Assembly: GCF_049275935.1 (NCBI RefSeq)
Contig: NZ_CP184830.1
Span: forward strand, 4,774,001-4,838,000
Source of the DNA: Endozoicomonas_A sp049275935
Lineage (GTDB): Bacteria > Pseudomonadota > Gammaproteobacteria > Pseudomonadales > Endozoicomonadaceae
Direction: 5' to 3'
DNA: 64,000 bases
Numbering within the stretch: position 1 is the stretch's first letter; each line of letters starts with the position of its first letter. A program made the position numbers and the translations under genes. Of this stretch, positions 1-8,858 are shown one piece after another. The notes under the pieces were generated by a model, which was given only the letters and a program-made list of their open reading frames with translations, was not told the origin of the DNA and did not search any database.

Positions 1-24
1 ACTGATTCAGCCGAAGTAGTTTAA
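1..24 (+). CDS. C-terminal end of an upstream gene (partial)
   Basis: The first eight codons are open and end in TAA at 22-24 (reading T-D-S-A-E-V-V-stop). In lambda-like phages the small terminase subunit lies just before the large one, so this may be its tail end, but seven residues cannot show that. Confidence 0.25.
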   Translation, partial: TDSAEVV

Positions 25-61
25 TAGTCAGAGAGAATGGAATGACAAAAAAGATAGATCT

Positions 62-448
62 ATGAGTAAACACGAAACTTGGCGAACAAGGCAGTATTGG
101 AAGGAAGTAGGTGGGCTTCTAATCGAAGAGTTTTATGCGGTTAGAAGATCTGATAAGAACAACACGGCTGGCAGGCACATTGATGGTGTCATTGTGCTTG
201 GTGAGAAAGAACAGATTGCTAAAAGCCCAGTTTATGACCTTCAAGGTAAGGACATCATAGTCATTCAAACAAAGGCAAGCCGATTAGGAATGTATCTTAT
301 GGGACAAGCATTTTTTAGCCGAGAACTTATGAAAAGATTCAAACCTAATTCAATTCGAGTTGTGGCCATTTGTAAACAAAGTGATGTGGAAATGGAGAAG
401 CTCTGTGCCGAGCACAACATAGAGGTCGTCGTAATTCCAGATAAGTAG
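62..448 (+). CDS. Small PD-(D/E)XK-nuclease-like hypothetical protein
   Basis: This 128-residue protein has no name I recognise. It has an Asp in H-I-D41-G-V-I-V-L followed by a strand ending in I-Q69-T-K71, which resembles the D...(E/Q)xK active-site layout of PD-(D/E)XK nucleases. A helical stretch (L-M-G-Q-A-F-F-S-R-E-L-M) follows, then a final strand rich in Val and Ile. It ends 7 bases before the terminase start, so it is co-transcribed with the head genes. The position suggests a phage accessory nuclease, or a protein helping genome packaging or attacking competitor DNA. The Gln in place of the usual Glu makes the nuclease call tentative. Confidence 0.55.
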   Translation: MSKHETWRTRQYWKEVGGLLIEEFYAVRRSDKNNTAGRHIDGVIVLGEKEQIAKSPVYDLQGKDIIVIQTKASRLGMYLMGQAFFSRELMKRFKPNSIRVVAICKQSDVEMEKLCAEHNIEVVVIPDK

Positions 449-455
449 CAACAAA

Positions 456-2303
456 GTGACATCTCCCTATTTTGAAGGATTTTTTGCAGGCTTAAAACCT
501 GATACCCGCTTAACAGTGTCGGAATGGGCCGATGAATACCGCATTCTGCCCATGAAAGCGGCCAAAGAGGCCGGTCGCTGGCGAACCGCTCGGACGCCTT
601 ACCTCAAAGAAATTATGGATTGTCTGTCACCCTCTTCGGATGTGGAACGTGTCGTTTTTATGAAAGGTGCACAGGTCGGTGGCACCGAATGTGGCAATAA
701 TTGGCTGGGCTATGTGATCCATCATACGCCCGGTCCCATGATGTATGTGCTGCCGACGTTGGATATGGCCAAGAGAACCTCCAAGCAGCGCATAGCGCCG
801 ATGATTGAAGAGATGCCGATTTTGCGGGAGCGGGTGAAAGACCCTCGTTCCCGGGATTCTGGCAATACTCAAATGGTGAAGGAGTTTCCTAACGGTGTAC
901 TGATCATCACCGGAGCCAACTCCGCCACAGGGTTGCGCTCCATGCCTGCCCGTTTTCTTTTTCTGGATGAAATAGATGCTTATGAAGATGATGTGGATGG
1001 GGAAGGCAGTCCTATTAATCTGGCCATTAAACGGACGGCGACGTTTTCCCGTAATCGAAAAATCCTGATGGTGTCGACACCCAATATTGCCGGGGCCAGC
1101 AAGGTTGAATCGGCCTATCAGGCCAGTGACCAGCGGCAATACCATGTGCCTTGTGTTAACTGTGGGCACTTGCAACCCATAGAGTGGCAGCAGATAAAGT
1201 TTGAAAACCAGAACCCGGAAACGGCTTGTTTTGAATGTATCCAGTGTCAGCACCAAATGCAGGAACATGACAAACCCAGATTACTGGAGAATGGGCAGTG
1301 GGAGCCTCAGAATCCAGAGAGTGACGGCAAAATCCGGGGCTATCATCTGAATTCACTTTACAGCCCGAATGGCTGGTACAGCTGGAAAGATGCCGTGGCG
1401 GATTTTCTGGCGGCTAAAGATGATCCGGTTCTCTTGAAAGACTGGACCAATACTGTGTTGGGCCAAACCTGGCAGGAAGCCGGAGAAACCGTTGATTACG
1501 AATTACTTTACCAGCGTCGTGAGCACTATATCGCCGAGGTGCCCTGGCCAGTAGAAGTGCTGACCTGCGGTATCGATGTTCAGGATGACCGGGTCGAGTA
1601 TGAAGTTATGGGCTGGGGTGCCGGTGAAGAGAGCTGGTCCATCGATTACATTCGGCTCTATGGTGATCTGAGTCGTCCGGAGATCTGGAAGATTCTGGCA
1701 GACAAACTCAGAACGACTTATCGACGGCAGGATGGAGTTTTAATGAACCTCGCCCAGATTTGTATGGACTCCGGTGGTCACTTTACCGATGAGGTGTATG
1801 CCTTCTCCCGTAAGCAAGGTGCTGACTGGTTGATTCCGATCAAAGGGGCTTCCCAGTCTGGCAAACCCATCGCTACCTTCCCGAAAACTCGCAACAAGAA
1901 AGGCGTCTACCTGACTCTGGTGGGCACCGACACGGCCAAAGAACTGATCTATCAGCGATACCGAATTCTGGAGCCTGGTGCAGGTTACTGCCACTGGCCG
2001 GTGAAGGACAGCTTTGATGAAGACTACTTCAAACAGGCTACGGCAGAAGAAAAGGTGCGCAAATACAAACACGGGGTCGCTTACTTTGAATGGGATGCCC
2101 GCAAGAAGCGGAATGAAGCTTTGGACTGTCGGGTTTATGCCCTGACTGCGGTGCGTATTCTGCAGCAACACCGTGGATTGAATCTGGAGCAACTGGCCGC
2201 TCAACGTCCAGAGCCGGAAGTTATGGTTGATGACTCTGAACCCGACGCTTTCTCTCAAGCCCGATCCCGACGATTCTCTCGCAGCTCTTATCTGAATGGG
2301 TAG
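456..2303 (+). CDS. Phage terminase large subunit, lambda gpA family
   Basis: The 615-residue protein is the ATP-driven DNA packaging motor and nuclease that cuts concatemers and pumps DNA into the prohead. The N-terminal ATPase has a Walker A-like segment around residues 69-78 (K-G-A-Q-V-G-G-T-E) and a Walker B around 166-178 (F-L-F-L-D-E-I-D). A CxxC...CxxC knuckle lies near residues 230-270. The C-terminal nuclease begins near residue 370 with G-I-D-V-Q-D-D. The length is close to lambda gpA (641). A GTG start is used, 7 bases after the preceding stop, and the gpW-like gene follows after 3 bases, as in lambda A-W-B order. Confidence 0.95.
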   Translation: MTSPYFEGFFAGLKPDTRLTVSEWADEYRILPMKAAKEAGRWRTARTPYLKEIMDCLSPSSDVERVVFMKGAQVGGTECGNNWLGYVIHHTPGPMMYVLPTLDMAKRTSKQRIAPMIEEMPILRERVKDPRSRDSGNTQMVKEFPNGVLIITGANSATGLRSMPARFLFLDEIDAYEDDVDGEGSPINLAIKRTATFSRNRKILMVSTPNIAGASKVESAYQASDQRQYHVPCVNCGHLQPIEWQQIKFENQNPETACFECIQCQHQMQEHDKPRLLENGQWEPQNPESDGKIRGYHLNSLYSPNGWYSWKDAVADFLAAKDDPVLLKDWTNTVLGQTWQEAGETVDYELLYQRREHYIAEVPWPVEVLTCGIDVQDDRVEYEVMGWGAGEESWSIDYIRLYGDLSRPEIWKILADKLRTTYRRQDGVLMNLAQICMDSGGHFTDEVYAFSRKQGADWLIPIKGASQSGKPIATFPKTRNKKGVYLTLVGTDTAKELIYQRYRILEPGAGYCHWPVKDSFDEDYFKQATAEEKVRKYKHGVAYFEWDARKKRNEALDCRVYALTAVRILQQHRGLNLEQLAAQRPEPEVMVDDSEPDAFSQARSRRFSRSSYLNG

Positions 2304-2306
2304 CCA

Positions 2307-2507
2307 ATGATTACGGATGCTGAATATAAAGTCCTGAAGCGTGCGGTATTACTAAGAGAAACCCGCACAGTGGAATTTGAAGGTCGCAAGGTGGAGTATG
2401 CCAGCTTCTCAGAAATGGAAAGGCGACTGCAGGCCATTGAGCGGGAATTGATCAAGCAACAGAAGCGACCCCGGCAATATGGGGTCTATTCGTCAAAGGG
2501 TATTTAA
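2307..2507 (+). CDS. Head-to-tail joining protein, gpW-like
   Basis: This 66-residue charged protein matches gpW (68 residues) in size and position. gpW stabilises DNA in the filled head and prepares the portal vertex for the connector. Its sequence is a predicted strand pair (T-V-E-F-E-G-R-K-V-E-Y-A-S) followed by an amphipathic helix (M-E-R-R-L-Q-A-I-E-R-E-L-I), typical of the family. It starts 3 bases after the terminase stop. Its TAA stop shares the bases TTAA (2504-2507) with the stop of the convergent minus-strand gene. Confidence 0.8.
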   Translation: MITDAEYKVLKRAVLLRETRTVEFEGRKVEYASFSEMERRLQAIERELIKQQKRPRQYGVYSSKGI

Positions 2508-2848
2508 TTTCCCAAGCCGAAAAGGATACAAAACCAAATGACGGTGGCAAAAAGAGCTATGAAGGCTGCACAAGCAAAAGCCAGTATGGGGTCTGTTAAC
2601 CATAATGTGGATTCGGCCCAAAAAAAGTAGCAGGTTCCTAAAAATACAATGAGAGCTGGTAGCCACATAAACCATAGGCGAAGTGAAAGGCAGAACCTTT
2701 GCCTCCAAGTCAGCGGTTCATCATGGAAGGAATGTTGTTCAGCATGATCAAAGAAATAATCGCCCAGCTCAGGGATATCAGAGGTGTCAATGTCTTCATC
2801 TGACATTGCTTCCAAGCGTTTCCAGTCGGTGTCTGTTTTCTTTTTCAT
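2504..2848 (-). CDS. BrnA-like antitoxin domain fused to two membrane helices
   Basis: Counting from the Met at 2848, this protein has 114 residues. The N-terminal third reads T-D-W-K-R-L-E-A-M-S-D-E-D-I-D-T-S-D-I-P and then E-L-G-D-Y-F-F, the signature of the BrnA antitoxin family (type II BrnT/BrnA systems). Instead of the usual short DNA-binding C-terminus it continues into two hydrophobic segments (about residues 54-76 and 82-110). No BrnT toxin gene adjoins it. It lies antisense between gpW and the portal gene, where lambda has nothing, so it looks like a lysogeny-expressed moron. A role in superinfection exclusion is a guess. An upstream in-frame ATG at 2902 exists but would add residues outside the conserved part. 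Confidence 0.7.
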   Translation of the reverse strand: MKKKTDTDWKRLEAMSDEDIDTSDIPELGDYFFDHAEQHSFHDEPLTWRQRFCLSLRLWFMWLPALIVFLGTCYFFWAESTLWLTDPILAFACAAFIALFATVIWFCILFGLGN

Positions 2849-2887
2849 AGTGATTTTTACATTAGCACAGCTTTCGGGAATGATTGA

Positions 2888-4381
2888 ATGGGCTTGAAAC
2901 AACGTATTGCAGGCTGGCTACTGCCCGAACTGAAAAACCTGGCTTATACCTCGGCAGGTCAGGGGCGAAGAAGCCAGAGTTGGATTGCGCCTTCTACCGG
3001 ACCCAATAACTCACTGACCGTAAACCTTGGAACCCTGATCAACCGCTCCCGGGCAGCGATTCGTAACGATCCCTGGGCCGCTTCCGGGCTGGAAAAGCTG
3101 GTCGCCAATATTGTCGGCACCGGCATCAAGCCCAAGTCAGAAGCCCGTGATGATGGGTTTCGTAAAGAGTTACAGGCCCTGTTTCTGGACTGGACCGATG
3201 AGTCCGATGCCGATGGTCAGCTCGATTTTTACGGGCAGCAGGCTCTGGCCATGCGATCAGTGCTTGAAGCTGGAGAGTGTTTTGTTCGATTCCGTCCCCG
3301 AAAACCCGGCGATGGTTTGAGTGTGCCGCTGCAGCTGCAATTGCTGGAAGCGGAGTTTGTCCCCTGGGATTACAACGAAGAACTGAAAAAGGGCCACAAG
3401 ATCCGGGCCGGTATCGAGTTTAATGCCATCGGGCAGCGTGTCGCTTACTGGATGCACAAGCAGCATCCTTCGGATTACACCACACTGGATACTGCCGACC
3501 TGCGACGGGTGCCTGCCGATCAGGTGTTGCATCTTTATGAACCGCTGCGGCCAGGTCAGCTGCGTGGGCAACCTTTGTTGAGCCAGGTGCTGCTTCGAAT
3601 GTATCACCTGGACAAATTCGATGATGCCACGCTGCTTCGGCAGGAAATCGCCAACCTGTTCACCGGCTTTATCACCAAACCGGCTCCGGAAACGGAAAAG
3701 GTCGATCCTTTAACCGGTCGGCCCATTGTCTATGACCTGCAAGGTGTTCCTATGGTAGCAATGGAGCCGGGCACTATGCAGGAGCTATCACCGGGTGAGG
3801 AGATAACGTTTAACACACCACCAGGAGCGGCCAGTAACTACCCGGACTTTATCCGCCAACAGCTGATGGCTGTGTCGGCGGGTATTGGCCTGCCTTATGA
3901 GATTCTGTCCGGCGATATGAAAGGCGTCAGTGACCGGGCTTTACGGGTGGTGCTTAATGAGTTCCGCCGTCGTATTCAACAGATCCAGCATAATTTGATG
4001 GTATTCCAACTTTGTCGCCCGGTCTGGAAGCGATGGCTGGAACTGGCCGTGCTCAGTGGGGCTATCTCAGCCCCGAGCTTTCATCGAAACCCAACGCACT
4101 ATCGTAAGGTGAAATGGATTCCCCAGGGCTGGGCTTATATTCATCCGGTTCAGGATGTGCAGTCCCAGAATCTGGCAGTCCGTAGTGGTTTCAAATCTCG
4201 TTCAGAAGTGGTCTCTGAACAAGGCTACGACAGCGAACAAATTGACGATGAGATCGCAGCAGATAACCAGCGAGCCGACGAGCTGGAGCTGCAATACGAC
4301 AGTGATGCCAGAACTCAGGAAATAAACAACACCATCATGGAAGAGGAACCCGATAACGATGAACAAAAAGCCGCTCAATAA
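2888..4381 (+). CDS. Phage portal protein, lambda gpB family
   Basis: The 497-residue portal forms the dodecameric ring at one head vertex through which DNA passes. Family features include the early segment I-R-N-D-P-W-A-A-S-G-L-E, the central V-L-H-L-Y-E-P-L-R-P-G-Q-L-R-G motif and G-I-G-L-P-Y-E-I-L-S-G-D near residue 335. The acidic C-terminus is typical. The next gene starts inside its last codons (4359), giving translational coupling with the prohead protease. Confidence 0.94.
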   Translation: MGLKQRIAGWLLPELKNLAYTSAGQGRRSQSWIAPSTGPNNSLTVNLGTLINRSRAAIRNDPWAASGLEKLVANIVGTGIKPKSEARDDGFRKELQALFLDWTDESDADGQLDFYGQQALAMRSVLEAGECFVRFRPRKPGDGLSVPLQLQLLEAEFVPWDYNEELKKGHKIRAGIEFNAIGQRVAYWMHKQHPSDYTTLDTADLRRVPADQVLHLYEPLRPGQLRGQPLLSQVLLRMYHLDKFDDATLLRQEIANLFTGFITKPAPETEKVDPLTGRPIVYDLQGVPMVAMEPGTMQELSPGEEITFNTPPGAASNYPDFIRQQLMAVSAGIGLPYEILSGDMKGVSDRALRVVLNEFRRRIQQIQHNLMVFQLCRPVWKRWLELAVLSGAISAPSFHRNPTHYRKVKWIPQGWAYIHPVQDVQSQNLAVRSGFKSRSEVVSEQGYDSEQIDDEIAADNQRADELELQYDSDARTQEINNTIMEEEPDNDEQKAAQ

Positions 4382-5345
4382 GAACCGGGCCTGGTTCACG
4401 TTGAAAAATCAGTCAGGCCAACCAGCGGAGTTGCTGATTTATGATGTGATTGGCGATTGGGCAGGCTTATCTGCCCGGCAACTGGTCAGCAGCCTGAAAG
4501 ATCTGGACACGGATGACATTACCGTTCGGATCAACAGCCCCGGTGGCTCAGTGTTTGACGGAGTCGCCATTTACAATGCCCTGCGTTACCACAAGGCTAA
4601 CATCCATGTTCGGGTTGAAGGGCTGGCAGCCAGTATCGCCAGTGTCATTGCTATGGCAGGCGACACCATACATATGGCTGAAAATGCCCTGCTAATGATC
4701 CACAACCCCTTCGGTTGGGTCGGAGGTGATGCCGGTGAGTTGCGCAAAATGGCGGATATGTTGGACAAAACCACCGAGGTCATTGCCCAGACCTACTGCA
4801 ATCGCTGTGAACTGGATCTGAAAGCCATGCTGAAACTAATGGACGAGGAGACCTGGTTCACCGCCACTGAAGCCCAAGGCCATGGCCTGATTGATGAGGT
4901 GGAAGCGCCGGTAAAAATGGCGGCCCATTTTGATCTTTCCAGCTTTATGCATCCACCTCAGCCCGCAAACTCTGAATCTGAAAATGGGGATAAAGGCGCT
5001 CATGCCCTGGCAGTAATGACCTTGTGTAATCAGGCCGGTTACCCGGAAATGGCTGAAACTTTTGTCCGCCAGCAGCAGGGTATCGAAGACGTCAAAGCTC
5101 GTCTGGCGGAATGTGAAACGATCAAATCGCTGTGTGCAGCAGCGCACTGTGAAGATCGAGCTGGACAGTTTATTCAGTCTGGCAAGACGGAAGCTCAGGT
5201 GCGTACCGAACTGTTTGATCTGCTCTTGCAGGATGACGACAGCATCAATAACCAGCTGACACCCGATCAGCAGGATAAAAAAATCCAGCCTCTGGTGGAT
5301 ACCCAGGCCGTTTACCGCAAGCGTAACGCTCAATCGGCAGCCTGA
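4359..5345 (+). CDS. ClpP-type prohead maturation protease (probable scaffold fusion)
   Basis: This 328-residue S14-type protease processes the head shell. The strand I-N-S-P-G-G-S-V (residues 59-65), the nucleophile region G-L-A-A-S92-I-A-S and the catalytic H115 in M-I-H-N-P are all visible. After about residue 200 the sequence becomes Gln/Glu rich and helical, as in lambda gpC, where the C-terminal part acts as scaffold (Nu3); that function is inferred. It overlaps the portal gene by 23 bases and precedes the decoration gene by 51 bases. Confidence 0.92.
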   Translation: MNKKPLNKNRAWFTLKNQSGQPAELLIYDVIGDWAGLSARQLVSSLKDLDTDDITVRINSPGGSVFDGVAIYNALRYHKANIHVRVEGLAASIASVIAMAGDTIHMAENALLMIHNPFGWVGGDAGELRKMADMLDKTTEVIAQTYCNRCELDLKAMLKLMDEETWFTATEAQGHGLIDEVEAPVKMAAHFDLSSFMHPPQPANSESENGDKGAHALAVMTLCNQAGYPEMAETFVRQQQGIEDVKARLAECETIKSLCAAAHCEDRAGQFIQSGKTEAQVRTELFDLLLQDDDSINNQLTPDQQDKKIQPLVDTQAVYRKRNAQSAA

Positions 5346-5396
5346 AACCACTCACCCTTTCTTAATTTTCCCTTTCTCACTCAAAGGAACTGAACC

Positions 5397-5777
5397 ATGC
5401 CTGTGATGACAGAGCCGGTGCATGCTGGCGAATTTATCGTGTCCGAAGGAAACAACAGCATCAGTCGCGAGCTGGTCGAACTGGCTCCGGATCTGGCGCT
5501 ACTGCCCGGAACCATTCTTGGCAAGAATACCTCTACAGATGTTTATGGCCCTATTGATCCGGCAGCTGTCACGGGTTTGCAAATGGCCGCTGGAGTGCTT
5601 TGGGATCATGTCATTACCGATGCCACAGGCGGCGAGGGCGTCATCATTGCCCGACTGGCAGAAGTGGATCAGGAGTTACTGGTCTGGCCGGAAGGCATCA
5701 CTGACGAAGAAAAAACGACGGCGGTCGAGGAGCTGTCGTCACTGGATATCATTCTCAGGACAGGAGAACAGGGATGA
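5397..5777 (+). CDS. Head decoration protein, gpD-like
   Basis: The 126-residue protein resembles gpD-type decoration proteins that trimerise on the expanded capsid. Visible are an early E-P-V-H-A-G-E-F-I-V-S-E-G, the segment L-L-P-G-T-I-L-G and the late V-D-Q-E-L-L-V-W-P. Its stop overlaps the capsid start by four bases (ATGA at 5774), giving tight coupling of two highly expressed shell proteins. A ribosome site (AAAGGAA) lies before the ATG. Confidence 0.88.
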   Translation: MPVMTEPVHAGEFIVSEGNNSISRELVELAPDLALLPGTILGKNTSTDVYGPIDPAAVTGLQMAAGVLWDHVITDATGGEGVIIARLAEVDQELLVWPEGITDEEKTTAVEELSSLDIILRTGEQG

Positions 5778-6769
5778 ACTTGCTGGATATTTTTAACAAC
5801 GATGCCTTCAGTCTTACCAGTCTGACTGCCACTCTGAACGATATGCCCTATAAGCCAGGGCGTATCGGTGAACTGGGGCTGTTTAATGAAAGTGGCATTA
5901 ACACCACCACGGCGATTGTAGAGTCAAGGAACGGTGAATTGATCCTGCTGCCCACTTCCGAGCGCGGTGCTCCAGCAACTCAGGCTCGAGGAGGCAAGCG
6001 CAAGGTACGCAGTTTTGTGATCCCTCATATTCCCTACGACTCCACCATCATTGCTGATGAGGTGCGCAATGTACGAGCCTTTGGCTCCGAGAGCGCCCTG
6101 GAAGGGGTGAAAACGGTGGTTAATGATCGACTGTCGTCCATGAATGCCAATCATGAAGTGACCCTGGAGCACCTGCGACTGGGAGCTATCAAGGGACAGA
6201 TTCTCGATGCCGATGGTTCCAGTGTTATTTACGACCTGTTTCAGGAATTCGGTGTCACTCAGCAAACCCATACCTTTAAATTCAGTGCGGCTGAAACGGA
6301 TATCCGGTTAGAGTGTGTGGCTCTTCGCAGGAAGGTAGACACGGCTCTGGGCGCTCAGCCTTACACTGGATTAAGGGCCTTCTGCGGTGCGGATTTTTAT
6401 GATGCTCTGGTTGGACACGACTATGTCAAAGATGCTTACCACCGCTATCAGGACAGCGCTTTACTGCGCAATGATCCGAAGACCGGATTCCGGTTCGGTG
6501 ATATCGATTGGGAAGAGTATCGTGGACAGGTAGGCGATATTCCTTTCATTAAACCGGATGAAGCCTATGTAATCCCTGAAGGAACTGGCATCTTCCGCAC
6601 CTGGTTTGCACCAGCGGACTTTATCGAAACCGTCAATACCATTGGTCTGCCAAGGTATGCGAAGCAGAAGATTCTCGACTTCGATAAGGGCGTTCAGGTC
6701 CACACTCAGTCCAACCCACTGCCCATCTGTCTTAAGCCAAGAGCCGTGATCAAATGCAAGATGAGCTAA
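5774..6769 (+). CDS. Major capsid protein, gpE family
   Basis: The 331-residue protein matches the lambda gpE family (341 residues), an HK97-fold shell subunit. Family marks include the early D-I-F-N-N-D-A-F-S-L-T-S-L-T, the A-R-G-G-K-R-K-V-R-S-F segment with F-V-I-P-H-I-P after it, and the late Y-V-I-P-E-G-T-G-I-F-R-T-W-F-A-P-A-D. It lies in the expected place after gpD and overlaps the next gene by 16 bases. Confidence 0.94.
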   Translation: MNLLDIFNNDAFSLTSLTATLNDMPYKPGRIGELGLFNESGINTTTAIVESRNGELILLPTSERGAPATQARGGKRKVRSFVIPHIPYDSTIIADEVRNVRAFGSESALEGVKTVVNDRLSSMNANHEVTLEHLRLGAIKGQILDADGSSVIYDLFQEFGVTQQTHTFKFSAAETDIRLECVALRRKVDTALGAQPYTGLRAFCGADFYDALVGHDYVKDAYHRYQDSALLRNDPKTGFRFGDIDWEEYRGQVGDIPFIKPDEAYVIPEGTGIFRTWFAPADFIETVNTIGLPRYAKQKILDFDKGVQVHTQSNPLPICLKPRAVIKCKMS

Positions 6770-7053
6770 GTGATCTGAATCGGCAGGTGCTGGCCACCTT
6801 TGGGGAGGCTGTCACACTGAAAAAGTCAGATGACAGTAGGCTGGAAGTGACGGGCATTCTGACTCGCGAGCTGGTGCCTACGGGTCCTTATGAACAGGTG
6901 TTGCAAGAGGTCACCACATTGGCCTTGGCCACGGATGTAAAGGTGAGCCGGGGCGATGAGGTGATTTCAGCAGAACAACGCTGGACAGTAGAGCGGAAAC
7001 TGAAAGGCGATGGTCAGATGAACTGGTGGTCACTCCATGAAGCTGGAGCTTGA
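6754..7053 (+). CDS. Head-tail connector, gpFII-like
   Basis: This 99-residue protein has the size and beta-rich pattern of FII-type head-tail joining proteins, which cap the portal and bind the tail. It includes V-T-G-I-L-T-R-E-L-V and V-S-R-G-D-E-V-I near the C-terminus. Overlaps with both neighbours (16 bases each) place it in the head-completion operon. Family identity rests mainly on size, position and the R-G-D-E/W-T-V pattern. Confidence 0.75.
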   Translation: MQDELSDLNRQVLATFGEAVTLKKSDDSRLEVTGILTRELVPTGPYEQVLQEVTTLALATDVKVSRGDEVISAEQRWTVERKLKGDGQMNWWSLHEAGA

Positions 7054-7639
7054 GCTGGATGACAGCATTGATGAGCTGATCCGTTTCTTCCAACACACTC
7101 CGGAAACTCTCCAGCTCGCTATACGAAGATCATTAAGGAAGTTATCCCGGTTTGCTGAACGACGAACCCTGAGAGCATTAGCCCGAGAGCAAGGCATTAC
7201 TCAAAAGAAGCTGAAAGAGCTGGGCCGGGTCAAGGTTAATCTCCTGCAACCGGGTGAGCGAGGGAGTGAAGGCTACAGTCTGGTGATCTGGATTGGTGCC
7301 TGGGATATACCGGCTCATTATCTGGGCAAACCAAGACAGACGAAACAAGGCGTCAGAACCGGCAAGCATTTCTGGGAAGGGGCTTTTTTAATGCAGCCGG
7401 TCAATGCTACACATCCTATGGTCTTCAGGCGAAAAGCCAGCTGGCGGCATAAATACCAGCGCTCCAAAAAATCCGGTCGCATGATGTGGATGGGCTTGCC
7501 CCTGGAAAAGCAGACCTTACCGATTCTGAACAGTGCCATTCAGGTACTGGAAAAGCTTGAGCCCGTTTTACTGGAGCGGTTTACCACCCTGGTGCAACAG
7601 GAACTGAATTTCATCATCAACGGAGCCGGTCATGCTTAA
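7037..7639 (+). CDS. Minor tail protein, gpZ-like
   Basis: The 200-residue protein corresponds in position and length to lambda gpZ (192 residues), a tail-completion protein between FII and U. The N-terminal half is a basic amphipathic helix pair (A-I-R-R-S-L-R-K-L-S-R-F-A-E-R-R); the middle carries H-F-W-E-G-A-F and M-V-F-R-R, typical of this tail-completion family. It overlaps the next gene by 8 bases. Confidence 0.8.
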   Translation: MKLELELDDSIDELIRFFQHTPETLQLAIRRSLRKLSRFAERRTLRALAREQGITQKKLKELGRVKVNLLQPGERGSEGYSLVIWIGAWDIPAHYLGKPRQTKQGVRTGKHFWEGAFLMQPVNATHPMVFRRKASWRHKYQRSKKSGRMMWMGLPLEKQTLPILNSAIQVLEKLEPVLLERFTTLVQQELNFIINGAGHA

Positions 7640-8033
7640 CCCAGAACAACAACTGGTTAGCCTTTTGGTAGGTGTTCTGGAGACAGTGTGTAATCAGGTA
7701 TTGTTGGGCTATGCTGCCACCGGCATTGAACAGGGTCTGAAGCCGCCAGCCTTACTGGTGCAACTGGAATCAATCAGTGAGTTACAACAACAGGGCAGCC
7801 GTCGTAAAGATCAATGGCTTTTTAATCTCAGCGCTGTGGTGCCGACCAATGAACGGGCAACTTATGCCTTGCTGGAGCTCTCCAGAACGATTCGCCAAGC
7901 CCTGAGCAATGATAAAGCCCTGTCAGAACATTGCCGCAAGCTGACCTTCTCTGAAACCCAATTTGATATTGCCCCCAGCCAGGGACAATTGTCCTTTGCA
8001 GATATCACCCTAACCCTCGAAACCGTCTTTTAA
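7632..8033 (+). CDS. Tail terminator protein, gpU-like
   Basis: The 133-residue protein matches gpU (131 residues) in size and order. gpU forms the ring that ends tail-tube growth. The alternating helix/strand pattern and the C-terminal strand F-A-D-I-T-L-T-L-E-T-V-F fit. Start overlaps the gpZ-like stop, and the tail-tube gene follows after 25 bases. Confidence 0.75.
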   Translation: MLNPEQQLVSLLVGVLETVCNQVLLGYAATGIEQGLKPPALLVQLESISELQQQGSRRKDQWLFNLSAVVPTNERATYALLELSRTIRQALSNDKALSEHCRKLTFSETQFDIAPSQGQLSFADITLTLETVF

Positions 8034-8058
8034 ATCCTCTTCAAGGAAGGAGAATTCT

Positions 8059-8802
8059 ATGTCTACCATCGACCGCAGTTTTATTGGTGCAGGCAGTATC
8101 CATATTCAACCCTACGACAAATCCGCACCACTGCTGCCCATCGGCAATGTCAGTGAGTTTAATTTCAGCTTTGAAGAAGATCGTAAAGAGCTGAAAAACT
8201 ATCTGGGCGGTGGTGGCAATCGCAATGTTATTAGCCGAGTGTCGGGTATTACTGCCAATCTGGTAGCTCATGATTTTACCGCTAGTAATATCTCCCTGGC
8301 ACTTCGAGGCAGTGTCACAGAGGCTGCGATCACCCCGGTGACTGATGAAGCGCAAGAAACCTATGGTGTGGCGGGTGAATTGATTCCTTTCGGGCATTTA
8401 CCTGATTTGGATCAGACCATTACGGTAAAAGACAGTCTGGATACCGTATTAGTAGAAGGTGATGACTACCAACTGATGAAATCTGGCATTCAGGTCATTG
8501 AAGGTGGAGGTATTGATGACCAGGGCATCAAGGTTAGTTACACCCCACTCAAGGCTAATATGGTTCAAGCACTCGTAGAGTCTGGGCGGGAGTTTACCTT
8601 GTTTATGGAAGGATTGAATGATGCTCAGGAGGGCTTGCCCTTCAATATCCGGGTGCATCGGGTGAAGTTCTCTCCGGTACAGAATCTGGGTTTTATCTCG
8701 GATGACTTCGCCAGCATTCCCCTACAAGTCGATGTGCTGGCGGATACGGCGATTTCAGGGAATGGGCTGAGTTCTTTTATGCAGTTGGATTTGGCAGGAT
8801 GA
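8059..8802 (+). CDS. Phage tail tube protein
   Basis: The 247-residue protein is in the gpV position and beta-rich throughout. It begins with I-G-A-G-S-I-H-I-Q-P-Y and contains G-N-V-S-E-F-N-F-S-F-E-E-D, typical of tube subunits of many siphophages. An SD-like AAGGAAGGAG lies 7 bases before the ATG, consistent with high expression. The canonical tail assembly chaperone genes that should follow are missing; a minus-strand gene stands there instead. Confidence 0.85.
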   Translation: MSTIDRSFIGAGSIHIQPYDKSAPLLPIGNVSEFNFSFEEDRKELKNYLGGGGNRNVISRVSGITANLVAHDFTASNISLALRGSVTEAAITPVTDEAQETYGVAGELIPFGHLPDLDQTITVKDSLDTVLVEGDDYQLMKSGIQVIEGGGIDDQGIKVSYTPLKANMVQALVESGREFTLFMEGLNDAQEGLPFNIRVHRVKFSPVQNLGFISDDFASIPLQVDVLADTAISGNGLSSFMQLDLAG

Positions 8803-8858
8803 TAATAGCCGATACCTATGGGCATCGTTTGCTAATAAGTTTGTTCTTGCAGTGAGGA

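Noticed and set aside
627..1268. Long minus-strand reading frame within the terminase gene
   Set aside because: It is the shadow of a strongly conserved plus-strand gene and its product has no protein-like features.
5422..5796. 124-codon frame overlapping the decoration gene
   Set aside because: It lies fully over the gpD-like gene in another frame and is Arg/Trp/Cys-rich without protein-like pattern.
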